Of a stretch of 50,808 bases of DNA, positions 24,399-33,478 are shown piece after piece; positions within the stretch are counted from its first letter, which is position 1, and every line of letters begins with the position of its first letter. The DNA comes from Azospirillum brasilense. GTDB lineage: Bacteria > Pseudomonadota > Alphaproteobacteria > Azospirillales > Azospirillaceae. Location: the NCBI RefSeq assembly GCF_008365405.1, contig NZ_QOKV01000033.1, positions 1 to 50,808 on the forward strand, in the 5' to 3' direction. The notes under the pieces are model-generated. The model was not told where the DNA came from. It worked only from the letters and a program-made list of their open reading frames with translations, and did not search any database. Position numbers and translations under genes: made by a program.

Positions 24399-25534
24399 CG
24401 CCCCCGGCAGCCCCCGCGCATCCAGCCCCCGCGCATCTGTTGATGACGGCGGACAGCGTGGGCGGAGTGTGGACCTACGCGCTCGACCTCGCGCAGGAAC
24501 TGGCGGCAGGCGGCCTGCGCGTTACGTTGGCGGTGCTTGGGCCGTCACCGCAGGATGACCAGACCGCGGCGGCGCGCGCCATCCCCGGCCTGGAACTGAT
24601 CGACACCGGCCTCCCGCTGGACTGGATGGCGGAGGACCCGGCCGCGATCCGGCGCGGTGCCGAAGCGCTGGGAGCGCTCGCTCGGCGGTTGGAGGTGGAT
24701 CTCGTCCACCTCAACAGCCCGGCCCTGGCGGCGGACGCCGGATTCACGGTTCCGGTCGTGGGAGTCTGCCATTCCTGTCTGGCGACGTGGTGGGCCACCC
24801 TGCGCGGCGGCCCCCTGCCGGGCGACTTTCTCTGGCGGATCGAGGTTCTGGCGCGGGGCTACCGGGCCTGCGACGCGCTGGCGGCGCCGAGCGCCGCCTT
24901 CGCGCAGGCCACCGCCGCCGCCTACGGTTTGCCGCAACCGGTCGTGGTGCGCAACGGACGCCGTCCTCCGGGCGGTGAGCCGTGCGGACGGGAGCGTTTC
25001 GTCTTCACCGCCGGACGCTTGTGGGACGATGGAAAGAACATCGCAACGCTGGACGCGGCGGCGGCGCTGCTGAAAGTGCCGGTGGTCGCCGCCGGCTCGC
25101 TGGAAGGTCCGGGCGGGAATCGCCGGACCCTGCGTCACGCCGCGGCGCTCGGACGCCTGGATACGGCTTCGGTCGCGGCCTGGCTGGCGCGGGCACCGGT
25201 CTTCGCTTCCGCCGCGCTCTACGAGCCGTTCGGCCTGACGGTGCTTGAAGCCGCGCAGGCCGGCTGTGCGCTGGTGCTGTCGGACATCGCGACCTTCCGC
25301 GAGCTGTGGGACGGCGCCGCACTCTTCGTGGAGCCGAGGGACAGCGCAGCCCTCGCCGCCGCGATCCGCCACCTGCTGGACGATCCGCGGAAGGCCGGGC
25401 GCCTCGGCGAGGCGGCGCGGCTCAAGGCCGGGCGATACGGCATGGAGTCGATGGCCTCCGGCATGCGCAGTCTCTACCGCAGCGTCCTGGAGCGTCACAC
25501 CCCCACCCCCTCCCGCAAGGAGGCCGTTGCGTGA
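24383..25534 (+). CDS. Glycosyltransferase, GT4/group 1
   Basis: A 383-residue GT-B-fold enzyme. The N-terminal acceptor domain has the glycine-rich start LLMTADSVGGVWTYALDLAQEL and VDLVHLNSPALAA. The C-terminal donor domain shows FTAGRLWDDGKNIATLDAA and the family signature APVFASAALYEPFGLTVLEAAQAGCALVLSD, containing the EX7E pair. It is predicted cytosolic or peripheral at the membrane, transferring a sugar from a nucleotide donor. It overlaps the radical SAM gene by 16 bases and the next gene by GTGA, so the four genes are co-translated. It is not of the CgeB type found in the three following genes. Confidence 0.88.
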   Translation: MRLPVTPPAAPAHPAPAHLLMTADSVGGVWTYALDLAQELAAGGLRVTLAVLGPSPQDDQTAAARAIPGLELIDTGLPLDWMAEDPAAIRRGAEALGALARRLEVDLVHLNSPALAADAGFTVPVVGVCHSCLATWWATLRGGPLPGDFLWRIEVLARGYRACDALAAPSAAFAQATAAAYGLPQPVVVRNGRRPPGGEPCGRERFVFTAGRLWDDGKNIATLDAAAALLKVPVVAAGSLEGPGGNRRTLRHAAALGRLDTASVAAWLARAPVFASAALYEPFGLTVLEAAQAGCALVLSDIATFRELWDGAALFVEPRDSAALAAAIRHLLDDPRKAGRLGEAARLKAGRYGMESMASGMRSLYRSVLERHTPTPSRKEAVA

Positions 25535-26655
25535 AGATCGTCTATTTCACCCATTCTCTGGCGTCCTGCTGGAACCACGGCAACGCCCATTTCCTGCGCG
25601 GCGTCCTGCGAGAGCTGATCATCCTCGGCCATGAGGTCCGCGTCTATGAACCCGAGGGCGCATGGAGCCTGCGGAAGCTGCTGGCCGATCATGGCGAAGC
25701 GGGGCTGGTGCCCTACCGGACCGCCTATCCGGAGCTGACCTCGCTGACCTTCGCAGCCGACGCCGACGCGGCGGCGCTGTGCGACGGGGCCGATCTGGTC
25801 ATCGTCCATGAATGGAACGACCCGGCTCTGGTCGCGGCGGTGGGCCGGGCACGGGCGCAGGGCGGTCGCTTTTTCCTGCTGTTCCACGACACGCACCATC
25901 GCGCGATCAGTGATCCGGAGGCCATCTCCGCCTTCGATCTCTCCGGCTACGACAGCGTCCTGGCCTTCGGCGAAACTCTGGCCGCCGTGTACCGGCGCTG
26001 GGGCTGGGAGGATCGGGTCTTCGTCTGGCACGAAGCGGCCGACATCCGGCTGTTCCACCCGCCACCCGGAGAGGAGCGGCGCAGCGGAGCGGTTTGGATC
26101 GGCAATTGGGGTGATGGCGAGCGGACAATGGAACTGGAGCGCTTTCTGTTCGCTCCCGCCCGCGCCGCGGGTCTGCCTTTGGACGTCTATGGCGTGCGCT
26201 ACCCCGCCGAAGCCCTGGTGACGCTGAAGCGGCACGGCATCGCCTACAAGGGCTGGCTGCCCAACGTCCGCGCCCCCGCGACCTTCGCCCGCCATCGGGT
26301 CACCGTCCATGTGCCGCGCCGTTTCTACGTCGAATCCCTGCCAGGCATCCCGACCATCCGCGTGTTCGAGGCGCTGGCCTGCGGCATCCCTCTGGTCAGC
26401 GCGCCATGGAACGATTGCGAGGGTCTGTTCCGGCCGGGAACGGATTTCCTGGTCGCCCGCGACGGGGCCTGTATGACCGCCCACCTGCGCGCCGTGGACG
26501 GCGACGCCGACCTCCGCGCGGCGCTGGTCCGCAGCGGTCTGGAAACGATCCGCGCCCGCCACACCTGCGCCCACCGCGCCGGTGAGCTGCTCGCCATCGC
26601 CGCCGCTCTGGCTGGGACGCCCACCCCCTCTTCGATGCTGGAGCCTGTCCGATGA
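25531..26655 (+). CDS. CgeB-type glycosyltransferase 1
   Basis: A 374-residue GT-B-fold protein like Bacillus CgeB. The Rossmann-like N-terminus (VKIVYFTHSLASCWNHGNAH) lacks a signal peptide. The donor-domain signature GIPTIRVFEALACGIPLVSAPW (about residues 275-296) is followed by FRPGTDFLVARDG. GTG 25531 is set by AAGGAGG and overlaps the GT4 stop as GTGA; upstream open frame is without homology. The N-terminal acceptor domain differs strongly from those of its two downstream relatives, so the three probably add to different acceptors. Donor sugar is unknown. Confidence 0.83.
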   Translation: MKIVYFTHSLASCWNHGNAHFLRGVLRELIILGHEVRVYEPEGAWSLRKLLADHGEAGLVPYRTAYPELTSLTFAADADAAALCDGADLVIVHEWNDPALVAAVGRARAQGGRFFLLFHDTHHRAISDPEAISAFDLSGYDSVLAFGETLAAVYRRWGWEDRVFVWHEAADIRLFHPPPGEERRSGAVWIGNWGDGERTMELERFLFAPARAAGLPLDVYGVRYPAEALVTLKRHGIAYKGWLPNVRAPATFARHRVTVHVPRRFYVESLPGIPTIRVFEALACGIPLVSAPWNDCEGLFRPGTDFLVARDGACMTAHLRAVDGDADLRAALVRSGLETIRARHTCAHRAGELLAIAAALAGTPTPSSMLEPVR

Positions 26656-27746
26656 AGATGGCCTTCTACGGTTCGAGCCTGCTTTCCTCCTACTGGAACG
26701 GCGCCGCCACCTACTACCGCGGCATGTTGAGCGAACTCGCCAAGCGGGGTTGGGACGTCACCTTCTACGAACCGGACGCCTTCGACCGCCAGAAGCACCG
26801 CGACATCGAGCCGCCCGGCTGGGCCAGCGTCGTCGTGTACGAGGCCACCGCCGACGCCTGCCGCACCGTGATCGCCCGCGCCGCCGAGGCCGACGTGGTG
26901 GTGAAGGCGAACGGCGTCGGCGTCTTCGACGACGAGTTGCTCGACGGCGTGATGGACGCCGCCGGTCCCCACGCTCTGCGTGTCTATTGGGATGTCGATG
27001 CCCCCGCCACCCTGGCCGAGCTTCGGCGGGCGCCGGACCATCCCCTGCGCCGTCGGCTGCCGCGGATCGACGCCGTGCTGACCTATGGCGGCGGCCCGCC
27101 GGTGGTCGCGGCCTACGAGGCGATGGGCGCCCGCCTGTGCCGCCCCATCTACAACGCTCTGGACCCGGCGACGCACCACCCGGCACCGCCCCAACCGCGG
27201 TTCGCCGCCGATCTCAGCTTTCTCGGCAACCGGCTGCCCGACCGCGAGGAGCGGGTGGAACGCTTCTTCCTGGAGCCCGCCGCGCGCAACCCGCAGGGGC
27301 GCTGCATCATCGGCGGCAGCGGCTGGGAGACGAAGGGGCTGCCGGCCAACGTCACCCACATCGGCCATGTCGGCACCGCCGACCACAACGCCTTCAACAG
27401 CTCGGCGCTGGCGGTTCTGAACATCGCCCGCGACAGCATGGCCGAAGTCGGCTTCTCGCCCGCCACGCGGGTGTTCGAGGCTGCCGGAGCGGCGGCCTGC
27501 CTGATCACCGATGCTTGGACGGGGGTCGAACGGTTCCTCACCCCGGACGAGGAGATCCTGGTCGCCCGCGACGGCCAGGACGTGACCGATCATCTGCGCG
27601 CCCTCACGCCGGCCCGCGCCCGCGCCATCGGTGATGCCGCGCGACGGCGCACCCTTGCGGAACACACCTACGCCCGGCGCGGCGCGGAGGTGGACCTGCT
27701 GCTGCGCGAAGCCCTGGCGGCGCTGCGGGAAAGGAGCGCGGCGTGA
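26652..27746 (+). CDS. CgeB-type glycosyltransferase 2
   Basis: A 364-residue relative of the preceding protein, starting with MKMAFYGSSLLSSYWNGAAT and joined to it by an ATGA overlap. The SxWNG pattern near residue 12-17 recurs in the other two and may be a substrate loop. The donor-site region reads SPATRVFEAAGAAACLITDAW, followed by FLTPDEEILVARDG, which matches its neighbours position by position. It ends as TGA within the next gene's GTG start. Its predicted function is sugar transfer to the pathway intermediate; order of action cannot be read from the sequence. Confidence 0.83.
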   Translation: MKMAFYGSSLLSSYWNGAATYYRGMLSELAKRGWDVTFYEPDAFDRQKHRDIEPPGWASVVVYEATADACRTVIARAAEADVVVKANGVGVFDDELLDGVMDAAGPHALRVYWDVDAPATLAELRRAPDHPLRRRLPRIDAVLTYGGGPPVVAAYEAMGARLCRPIYNALDPATHHPAPPQPRFAADLSFLGNRLPDREERVERFFLEPAARNPQGRCIIGGSGWETKGLPANVTHIGHVGTADHNAFNSSALAVLNIARDSMAEVGFSPATRVFEAAGAAACLITDAWTGVERFLTPDEEILVARDGQDVTDHLRALTPARARAIGDAARRRTLAEHTYARRGAEVDLLLREALAALRERSAA

Positions 27747-28840
27747 AGCTCGTCGTCCTGGGGCTGAGCCTGTCCTCTTCCTGGGGCAACGGCCACGCCA
27801 CCACCTTCCGCGCCCTTCTCAAGGCGTTCGCCGCACGCGGCCACGACATCCTGTTCCTGGAGCGCGACGTTCCCTGGTACGCGCAGAATCGCGATCTCGC
27901 CGATCCCGGCTATTGCCGGCTGGCCTTCTACGAGGATCTCGCTGGCCTGCGACGGTGGGCCGGAACGGTCGAGGAGGCCGACGCGGTGCTCGTCGGTTCC
28001 TACGTGCCCGACGGTGTCGCCGTCGGTCGCTGGGCGCAGGAAACCGCGCAGGGGATCGTCGCCTTCTACGACATCGACACGCCGGTGACCCTGGCGAAGC
28101 TGGATCGCGGCGACGAGGAGTATCTCACCCCTGCCCTCATTCCCGGCTATCACGTGTATTTCTCCTTCACGGGCGGACCGACGCTGGAGCGGCTGGAGTC
28201 CCGCTACGGCTCTCCGGCGGCGCGCGCGCTCCATTGCTCCGTGGATGCCGACGCCTACGCGCCCCTGCCCACGCCCAAGCGCTGGGATCTGAGCTATCTC
28301 GGCACCTACAGCCCCGACCGGCAACCGACGCTGGAGCGGTTGCTGCTGGAGCCGGCCCGGCGTGCGCCGTCGCTGCGCTTCGTCGTCGCCGGTCCGCAAT
28401 ACCCCGACGGGATCGCCTGGCCCGGAAATGTCGAACGTCGGCATCATGTTCCTCCAGCCGAGCATCCCGCCTTCTACGCGGCCAGCCGCTTCACCTTGAA
28501 CGTGACGCGCGAGGACATGATCCGCGCCGGCCACAGCCCCAGCGTCCGGCTGTTCGAGGCCGCCGCCTGCGCCACTCCGATCATCTCCGACTGTTGGGAC
28601 GGCCTCGACGCTCTGCTTGAGCCGGACCGCGATATCATCCTCGCCCGCACCTCAGGTGACGTTCTGCACGCCCTTCACCAACTGGACGAAAATGCCCGCC
28701 AAGCGATGGGCGCAAGGGCCAGACGGCGAATCCTGGAACACCACACCGCCGCGCATCGCGCGGAAACGTTGGAACGGGAACTGGAAGGCGCGATGCGAAG
28801 GACCGGCTGCGGCACCAGTACGGCCCTGCCCTTCCACTAA
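27743..28840 (+). CDS. CgeB-type glycosyltransferase 3
   Basis: A 365-residue third relative, with a GTG start (27743) overlapping the previous stop. The N-terminus MKLVVLGLSLSSSWGNGHAT parallels the others, and the donor site reads SPSVRLFEAAACATPIISDCWDG followed by LLEPDRDIILARTSG. It closes the rightward operon; a convergent DUF1003 gene ends 18 bases further on. The last 25 residues are variable. With copies 1 and 2 it gives three consecutive non-identical CgeB-type enzymes, suggesting stepwise addition of at least three residues, or different acceptors. Confidence 0.83.
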   Translation: MKLVVLGLSLSSSWGNGHATTFRALLKAFAARGHDILFLERDVPWYAQNRDLADPGYCRLAFYEDLAGLRRWAGTVEEADAVLVGSYVPDGVAVGRWAQETAQGIVAFYDIDTPVTLAKLDRGDEEYLTPALIPGYHVYFSFTGGPTLERLESRYGSPAARALHCSVDADAYAPLPTPKRWDLSYLGTYSPDRQPTLERLLLEPARRAPSLRFVVAGPQYPDGIAWPGNVERRHHVPPAEHPAFYAASRFTLNVTREDMIRAGHSPSVRLFEAAACATPIISDCWDGLDALLEPDRDIILARTSGDVLHALHQLDENARQAMGARARRRILEHHTAAHRAETLERELEGAMRRTGCGTSTALPFH

Positions 28841-28858
28841 GGCGGCGCAAACAGTCCA

Positions 28859-29461
28859 TCACGGCTCCCGGTCCGCGGGCTTCTTCGAAGACTTCTTAGC
28901 CTCGATCCGGTCGAGGACCGCTTCGGGGGCGACATCCTGCTTGATGACGTCCAGATCGGAGTCAACGTCCGTCTTCACCCCCATGTGATCGGCGATGGAC
29001 GACACCAGGGCCGTCAGCTTGGTGATTTCGTGCTCCGCCAACAGGCTGATTTGCAGATCGAGATCGGCCCGCTTGCTGGCGACCTCGGACATCCGATTCT
29101 GGCTGATGAGCACGAAGGTGGACAGAAAGATGGCTTCCACGGACGCGATCATCGCCAGAACGACGAAGGAGGGATCCCAGCGCGGAACGCCGGGCACCCA
29201 CCCCAGGTTGGCGATGATCCAGAAGCCGAAGAATGCCAAATGCAGATAAACGAACGTCATGCTGCCGGTGAAGCGGGTGATCGCATCGGCAATCCGCTCC
29301 TCCACGGTCGCCTCGACCTCCTCCCGTTCCCTGCGCTGGTGCAGCGCCTGGATGTTCCGTTCGAGCACGGCGCTCAAGCCGGGGGATGGTGGCGGGTAGG
29401 TTGGTGGGCTTGCGGACGTCTCCGCGCGATCTCCACCATGCTGGGACGGTTGTGTGTTCAT
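28859..29461 (-). CDS. DUF1003 membrane protein
   Basis: A 200-residue inner-membrane protein. Two membrane helices flank a short loop (about residues 68-88, MTFVYLHLAFFGFWIIANLG, and about 100-120, FVVLAMIASVEAIFLSTFVLISQ), followed by the conserved NRMSEVASKRADLDLQISLLAE and a helical charged tail, the standard DUF1003 layout. The proline-rich N-terminus is variable. DUF1003 proteins are small, function unproven, sometimes linked to cyclic-nucleotide-gated or magnesium-related transport; I make no assignment. The gene converges on the glycoconjugate operon and stands alone. Confidence 0.85.
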   Translation of the reverse strand: MNTQPSQHGGDRAETSASPPTYPPPSPGLSAVLERNIQALHQRREREEVEATVEERIADAITRFTGSMTFVYLHLAFFGFWIIANLGWVPGVPRWDPSFVVLAMIASVEAIFLSTFVLISQNRMSEVASKRADLDLQISLLAEHEITKLTALVSSIADHMGVKTDVDSDLDVIKQDVAPEAVLDRIEAKKSSKKPADREP

Positions 29462-30299
29462 GGCGTCTGCCTTGCTTAGGTGAACCGTCTTCGCCTCGTT
29501 GCTCTTTCAGGACTGGGGTTGCGGTCGACCCACAGGCTGCGCTCAATGGCGCTTTCGATGTCGCCCCCTGTTGCCGGGGAGCGATGGAGGCTTTGGCCTG
29601 GGGCAGTTTCAGATCCCCTGAGGAAAAGGGATTGTGCAGCGGTAGGTTGCCGATGACCGCAACGCCGACCGACGGACCGCGGCAATGGCTTGCAGCCCGG
29701 TCGTCCAACCGGCGAACCGGACCTTGCTCACCACAACATCGGGCGGAGGCTGCCCCTTATTCTCACGAGCGACCGTTTCCACGTCCAAACCCACGCCCCC
29801 TTTTCCGGCGTCAACAGCAGGCGGGGCACTTACCGCCACCCCGGCGACACGATATTTTGCGCAGCCTGGGTGGCGGTAAGTGCCCCGCCGAGTGCCTTGG
29901 GAGTGCCTTTGGCAAAAACTCGCATGTCCAGCGTTGCCGCGCCCATAGCGGCCTGATGGGCCGACCATTTTCCGGCAATCAAACAACCGACAAGGTATCG
30001 GTGCCATTCACGCCACTTCTCAGGTGTGATCACAGCCTGATCTTCAATCAAAGATCAGTATTCCGCGCTTTGAAGTTGTTTCCTTACCGCTCGACGCTCA
30101 CGGTCCAATGCCTTTGATCCAAGCCCGATCCAGCCCAGCCTGCCACCCAGACGCGCCCGCTGCATTGTCTTCTGCACTGCCGCCGCTCCTCCCCCGTTCG
30201 AAAACTATGACCGGAGGTACCATGCCCTTCGGGCGACTTCCGGGCTCCAACCCGGTGTCGTACTCTGTGGCACCGCTTCCCTTCCGTTGCGATGGTCCC
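29462..30299. other. Gene-poor stretch
   Basis: About 840 bases without a convincing gene. Several open frames exist on both strands but they overlap each other, lack ribosome-binding sites and show no domain. The stretch contains the inverted repeat at 29820-29889 and, near 30190-30222, a good GGAGGTACC site before an ATG (30222) that is in frame with the ParD-like gene, so it may encode a 26-residue extension of that protein. Confidence 0.5.
29820..29889. repeat. Perfect 22-bp inverted repeat with 26-base spacer
   Basis: Arms at 29820-29841 and 29868-29889 are exact reverse complements, starting GGCGGGGCACTTACCGCCAC on the left. There is no T-tract, so it is not an obvious intrinsic terminator. 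It could be an interspersed palindromic element, a cruciform or the end of a small non-autonomous transposon. Confidence 0.85.
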
Positions 30300-30497
30300 A
30301 TGTCCAGGCGCATCAGCCAGAGCGTCTCCCTCACCCCGGAACTCGACCGCTTCGTCCAGACTCTGGTGGCGTCCGGCCGCTACCAGACGGCCAGCGAGGT
30401 GGTGCGCGACGGGTTGCGCCTGCTTCAGGAGCGTGTTGCGCCGTCGCCGCCGTCGCATGCCCACCCCCCTGCCCCAAGCGGCGGCCATGATCCCTGA
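30300..30497 (+). CDS. parD: ParD-like type II antitoxin (no toxin partner)
   Basis: A 65-residue ribbon-helix-helix protein. The N-terminal DNA-binding strand and helices (MSRRISQSVSLTPELDRFV, then SGRYQTASEVVRDGLRLLQER) are diagnostic of ParD/CC2985 antitoxins. A 26-residue extension from ATG 30222, with a better ribosome-binding site, is possible. The C-terminal toxin-binding tail is short and proline-rich, and the gene expected next, parE, is missing: the 3' end instead overlaps the start of a hybrid histidine kinase by 11 bases. It is therefore either a solitary repressor, possibly of this operon, or the remnant of a toxin-antitoxin pair. Confidence 0.72.
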   Translation: MSRRISQSVSLTPELDRFVQTLVASGRYQTASEVVRDGLRLLQERVAPSPPSHAHPPAPSGGHDP

Positions 30498-33252
30498 CGC
30501 CACCGGTTCGGAGTTGGATTGGCCCAGCGGCGGCGGGAGCATGGGAGCGCTGATCCGGGCCCATGATTGGGCTGCGACGCCCCTCGGACCGAAGGCGAAC
30601 TGGCCGCTCTCCTTGCGGGTTGTCGTCGACCTGACCCTCGCTTCCCCGCTCGGTATGATCGTCCTCTGGGGTCCTGACCTCATCCAGATCTACAACGATT
30701 GCTACGCCGAGATCATCGCCGGCAAGCATCCCCGCGCCCTCGGCCAACCCACCCGCGAGTGTTGGCCCGAGGTTTGGGACTTCAACGGGCCGATCTACGA
30801 GGCCGTGCTCCACGGTGAATCCCGCGGGTTCGACGACCAGAAGCTGATCATCGAGCGCAACGGAGCCCCGGAGGAAACCTGGTTCGACCTCACCTACAGT
30901 CCGATCCGCAACGATGCCGGAACCATCGCGGGCGTCCTGGTGACGGTGCATGAGGTGACCAGCCGCAAGCGGACCGAACTCGCCTTGCGCGACAGCGAGA
31001 GCCGCTTTCGCGCCCTGGTGGAGGCCTCCTCCTACGCCATCTACCGCATGAACATCGACTGGACGGAACTGCGGCAGCTTGACGGGCACGGCTTCCTCAC
31101 CGACACGACGGACGGCAGCAAGGCGTGGCTCGAGGAGTACATCCATCCGGACGACCAGCCGCAGCTTCTCAACGCCATACGGGAAGCCATCCGGACCAAG
31201 AGCCCCTTCGATCTGGAGCATCGGGTCCGGCAGGCCGACGGATCACTGGGATGGACGCATTCGCGGGCGGTGCCGATCCTGGACGCGGACGGCGAGGTCT
31301 GCGAGTGGTTCGGGACCGCCAGCAACATCACCTCCCGCCGGAACACCGACGAGGCGCTGCGGCGCAGCGAGGCGCGGCTGTCCGCCCTCTTCGCCCGCGC
31401 GGCGGTCGGTCTGTCGGAGATCACGCTGGATGGCCGCTTTCTCCGCGTGAACGACGAACTCTGCCGAATCCTGGGACGTCCGCGGGAGGAGGTCGTGGGC
31501 TTGTCCGTCGCCGACGTCACCCACCCCGATGATCTGGCGGCGAGCCGCAACGCCATCGAACAGGCTTTGCGGACGGGTGAGACCGTGGCGCTCGACAAGC
31601 GCTACCGGCGGCCCGATGGGACGTATGTCTGGGCGAACAGCGGCATCACGATCGTGCCCGGCAACAACGGGGACGAGCGCCATTTCCTGGCGGTCACGGC
31701 CGATCTGACCGCCCGGCGGGAGACCGAAGCGGCCCTGCGCGAGAGCGAGGCTCGGTTCCGTCTGATGGCGGACGCCGTGCCGCAGATCGTCTGGATCACC
31801 GACGCCGAGGGACGGGTCGAGTTCTTCAACCGGCGATGGACCGACTACACCGGTGTCGCTTACGACCCTCGGACGGCGCCGACCTCGGTGTCGGACGTCA
31901 TCGCCGACTTCATCCATCCGGACGATGCGGCGCTGACGGCCGAGCGCTTCCAAGAGGCGCAGCGCACGGGCAACCTTTACCTCGTCGAGCATCGTCTCCG
32001 TTCGAAAGCGGGAGACTACCGCTGGTTCCTGGTCCGCGGCCTGCCCTACCGCGATCCGCGCAGCGGTGCGATCGCCCGCTGGTTCGGCACCTCGACCGAC
32101 ATCCACGACCACAAGCACGCCGAAGCCCTGCTGCAGCAGGCACGCGACGCGGCCGAGGCGGCGAGCCGGGAGAAATCGAATTTCCTCGCTTCGGTCAGTC
32201 ATGACCTGCGCCAGCCGGTGCAGGCGGCCAACCTGTTTCTCGAGCTTTTGCGGCGGCAGCCGCTCGACCCAAAGGCGCGCGAGCTCCTGAAGCCGCTGTC
32301 GGACAGCATGACCAGCCTGACGGGCATGCTGAGCGGGCTGCTGGAGGTGGCGCGGCTCGACGCCGGCCTGCTCACGGCGCAGGCGCGGGTCTTCGACCTC
32401 GACGAGTTGCTGAAGCGTCTTTACGGCGAGTTCCAGGGACCGGCGCGCGAGGCGAAGCTGTGGTTGCACGTGCCGCCGGCTGCCAGATCGGTCCGGTCCG
32501 ACCCGCTGCTGGTGGAGTTGGTGCTGCGCAACCTGATCTCCAACGCCGTCAAATACACCGAACAGGGCGGCGTCACGGTGGAGACGCGCGTCGAGGAGGA
32601 CCGGCTGGCGATCGACGTGACCGATACCGGGCGGGGCATCGCCCCGGAGGAGATGGAGCGCATCTTCGATCCCTATTACCAGATCGGGAACGCGACCCGT
32701 GAGCATGCGCGCGGCTTCGGCATCGGCCTCGCCACCGTGCAGCGGGTCGCCGATCTGCTGGCGACCCGGGTGACGGTCCGCTCCGAACCCGGTAAAGGGT
32801 CCACCTTCAGCCTGACGCTTCCGTTGGCCGAAGACGAAGCGCAGGTGTCAGCCGCTGGAAGGGAAGCGCTCTGCGGGACGTTGCGGGGCCGGACCGCCCT
32901 GGTGGTGGACGATGAACCAATGGTGCTGAAAGCGTTGGAGGTCACACTGGGGAGCTGGGGCGTGTCCGTGCATACGGCCCGCACGTTGGCGCAGGCCCGG
33001 ACCATGCTGAAGGAGTTTGAGGCTGCACCGGACATCCTGATCGCCGATCATTCCCTGGGTGCGGGAGAAACCGGCGTGGCCATCATCAGCGAAGCCCGCC
33101 GACGCGGCACGCCGGTCACGGTTCTGGTGACCGGCGACACCTCGGCTGAACGGCTGGCCGAAGCCGGGCGAACCGGCATTCGCATGCTGCACAAGCCAAT
33201 CGATCCCGCCAGACTGGAGGCATTGCTCGCGAAGGGGCTACAGGGGCGATAA
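30487..33252 (+). CDS. Hybrid histidine kinase, four PAS domains plus receiver
   Basis: A 921-residue soluble kinase without membrane segments. Four PAS-type units are visible (about 20-165, 180-295, 300-420, 430-550), the first of the GALIRAHDWAATPLGP type and the later ones ending in characteristic PAC segments. HisKA follows with His572 in SVSHDLRQP, then HATPase with NLISNAVKYTE, DTGRGIAPEE and FGIGLATVQRVADLL. A C-terminal receiver begins ALVVDDEPMVL, with probable phosphoacceptor Asp854 in LIADHSLGAGE and Lys in MLHKPIDP. Start ATG 30487 is preferred; ATG 30457 is possible. The layout suggests sensing of cytosolic signals such as redox or light, but no cofactor residue is identifiable. 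Confidence 0.88.
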   Translation: MIPDATGSELDWPSGGGSMGALIRAHDWAATPLGPKANWPLSLRVVVDLTLASPLGMIVLWGPDLIQIYNDCYAEIIAGKHPRALGQPTRECWPEVWDFNGPIYEAVLHGESRGFDDQKLIIERNGAPEETWFDLTYSPIRNDAGTIAGVLVTVHEVTSRKRTELALRDSESRFRALVEASSYAIYRMNIDWTELRQLDGHGFLTDTTDGSKAWLEEYIHPDDQPQLLNAIREAIRTKSPFDLEHRVRQADGSLGWTHSRAVPILDADGEVCEWFGTASNITSRRNTDEALRRSEARLSALFARAAVGLSEITLDGRFLRVNDELCRILGRPREEVVGLSVADVTHPDDLAASRNAIEQALRTGETVALDKRYRRPDGTYVWANSGITIVPGNNGDERHFLAVTADLTARRETEAALRESEARFRLMADAVPQIVWITDAEGRVEFFNRRWTDYTGVAYDPRTAPTSVSDVIADFIHPDDAALTAERFQEAQRTGNLYLVEHRLRSKAGDYRWFLVRGLPYRDPRSGAIARWFGTSTDIHDHKHAEALLQQARDAAEAASREKSNFLASVSHDLRQPVQAANLFLELLRRQPLDPKARELLKPLSDSMTSLTGMLSGLLEVARLDAGLLTAQARVFDLDELLKRLYGEFQGPAREAKLWLHVPPAARSVRSDPLLVELVLRNLISNAVKYTEQGGVTVETRVEEDRLAIDVTDTGRGIAPEEMERIFDPYYQIGNATREHARGFGIGLATVQRVADLLATRVTVRSEPGKGSTFSLTLPLAEDEAQVSAAGREALCGTLRGRTALVVDDEPMVLKALEVTLGSWGVSVHTARTLAQARTMLKEFEAAPDILIADHSLGAGETGVAIISEARRRGTPVTVLVTGDTSAERLAEAGRTGIRMLHKPIDPARLEALLAKGLQGR

Positions 33253-33478
33253 GAACGCTTTTTGTGATCGGGCCGGTTCGGTCGAGCCTCTTCCCACCGT
33301 GATCTCGTCGTGTGGATCGGCATGGAGTAAGGGGCTCTCCCAAGTTTCGTGCGGCCAAGCAGAGGTCGAGCGGGCGACGCTGAACAGCCGGCGGGAGGCA
33401 CAATCCCTTGCAGATCAGGGGGCACGATCGTCAGGCGTTGACCATCGCCTGACCACGCCTTTGCGGATCCGCAGGACC

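Noticed and set aside
29476..30117. Overlapping open frames on both strands in the gene-poor stretch
   Set aside because: No start signals, no domains, and they run across the inverted repeat.
33253..33478. Possible attL or IS remnant at the left end of the catabolic block
   Set aside because: No repeat of the tRNA-fMet 3' end and no recognisable transposase was found; one frame has a vague IS-like look only.
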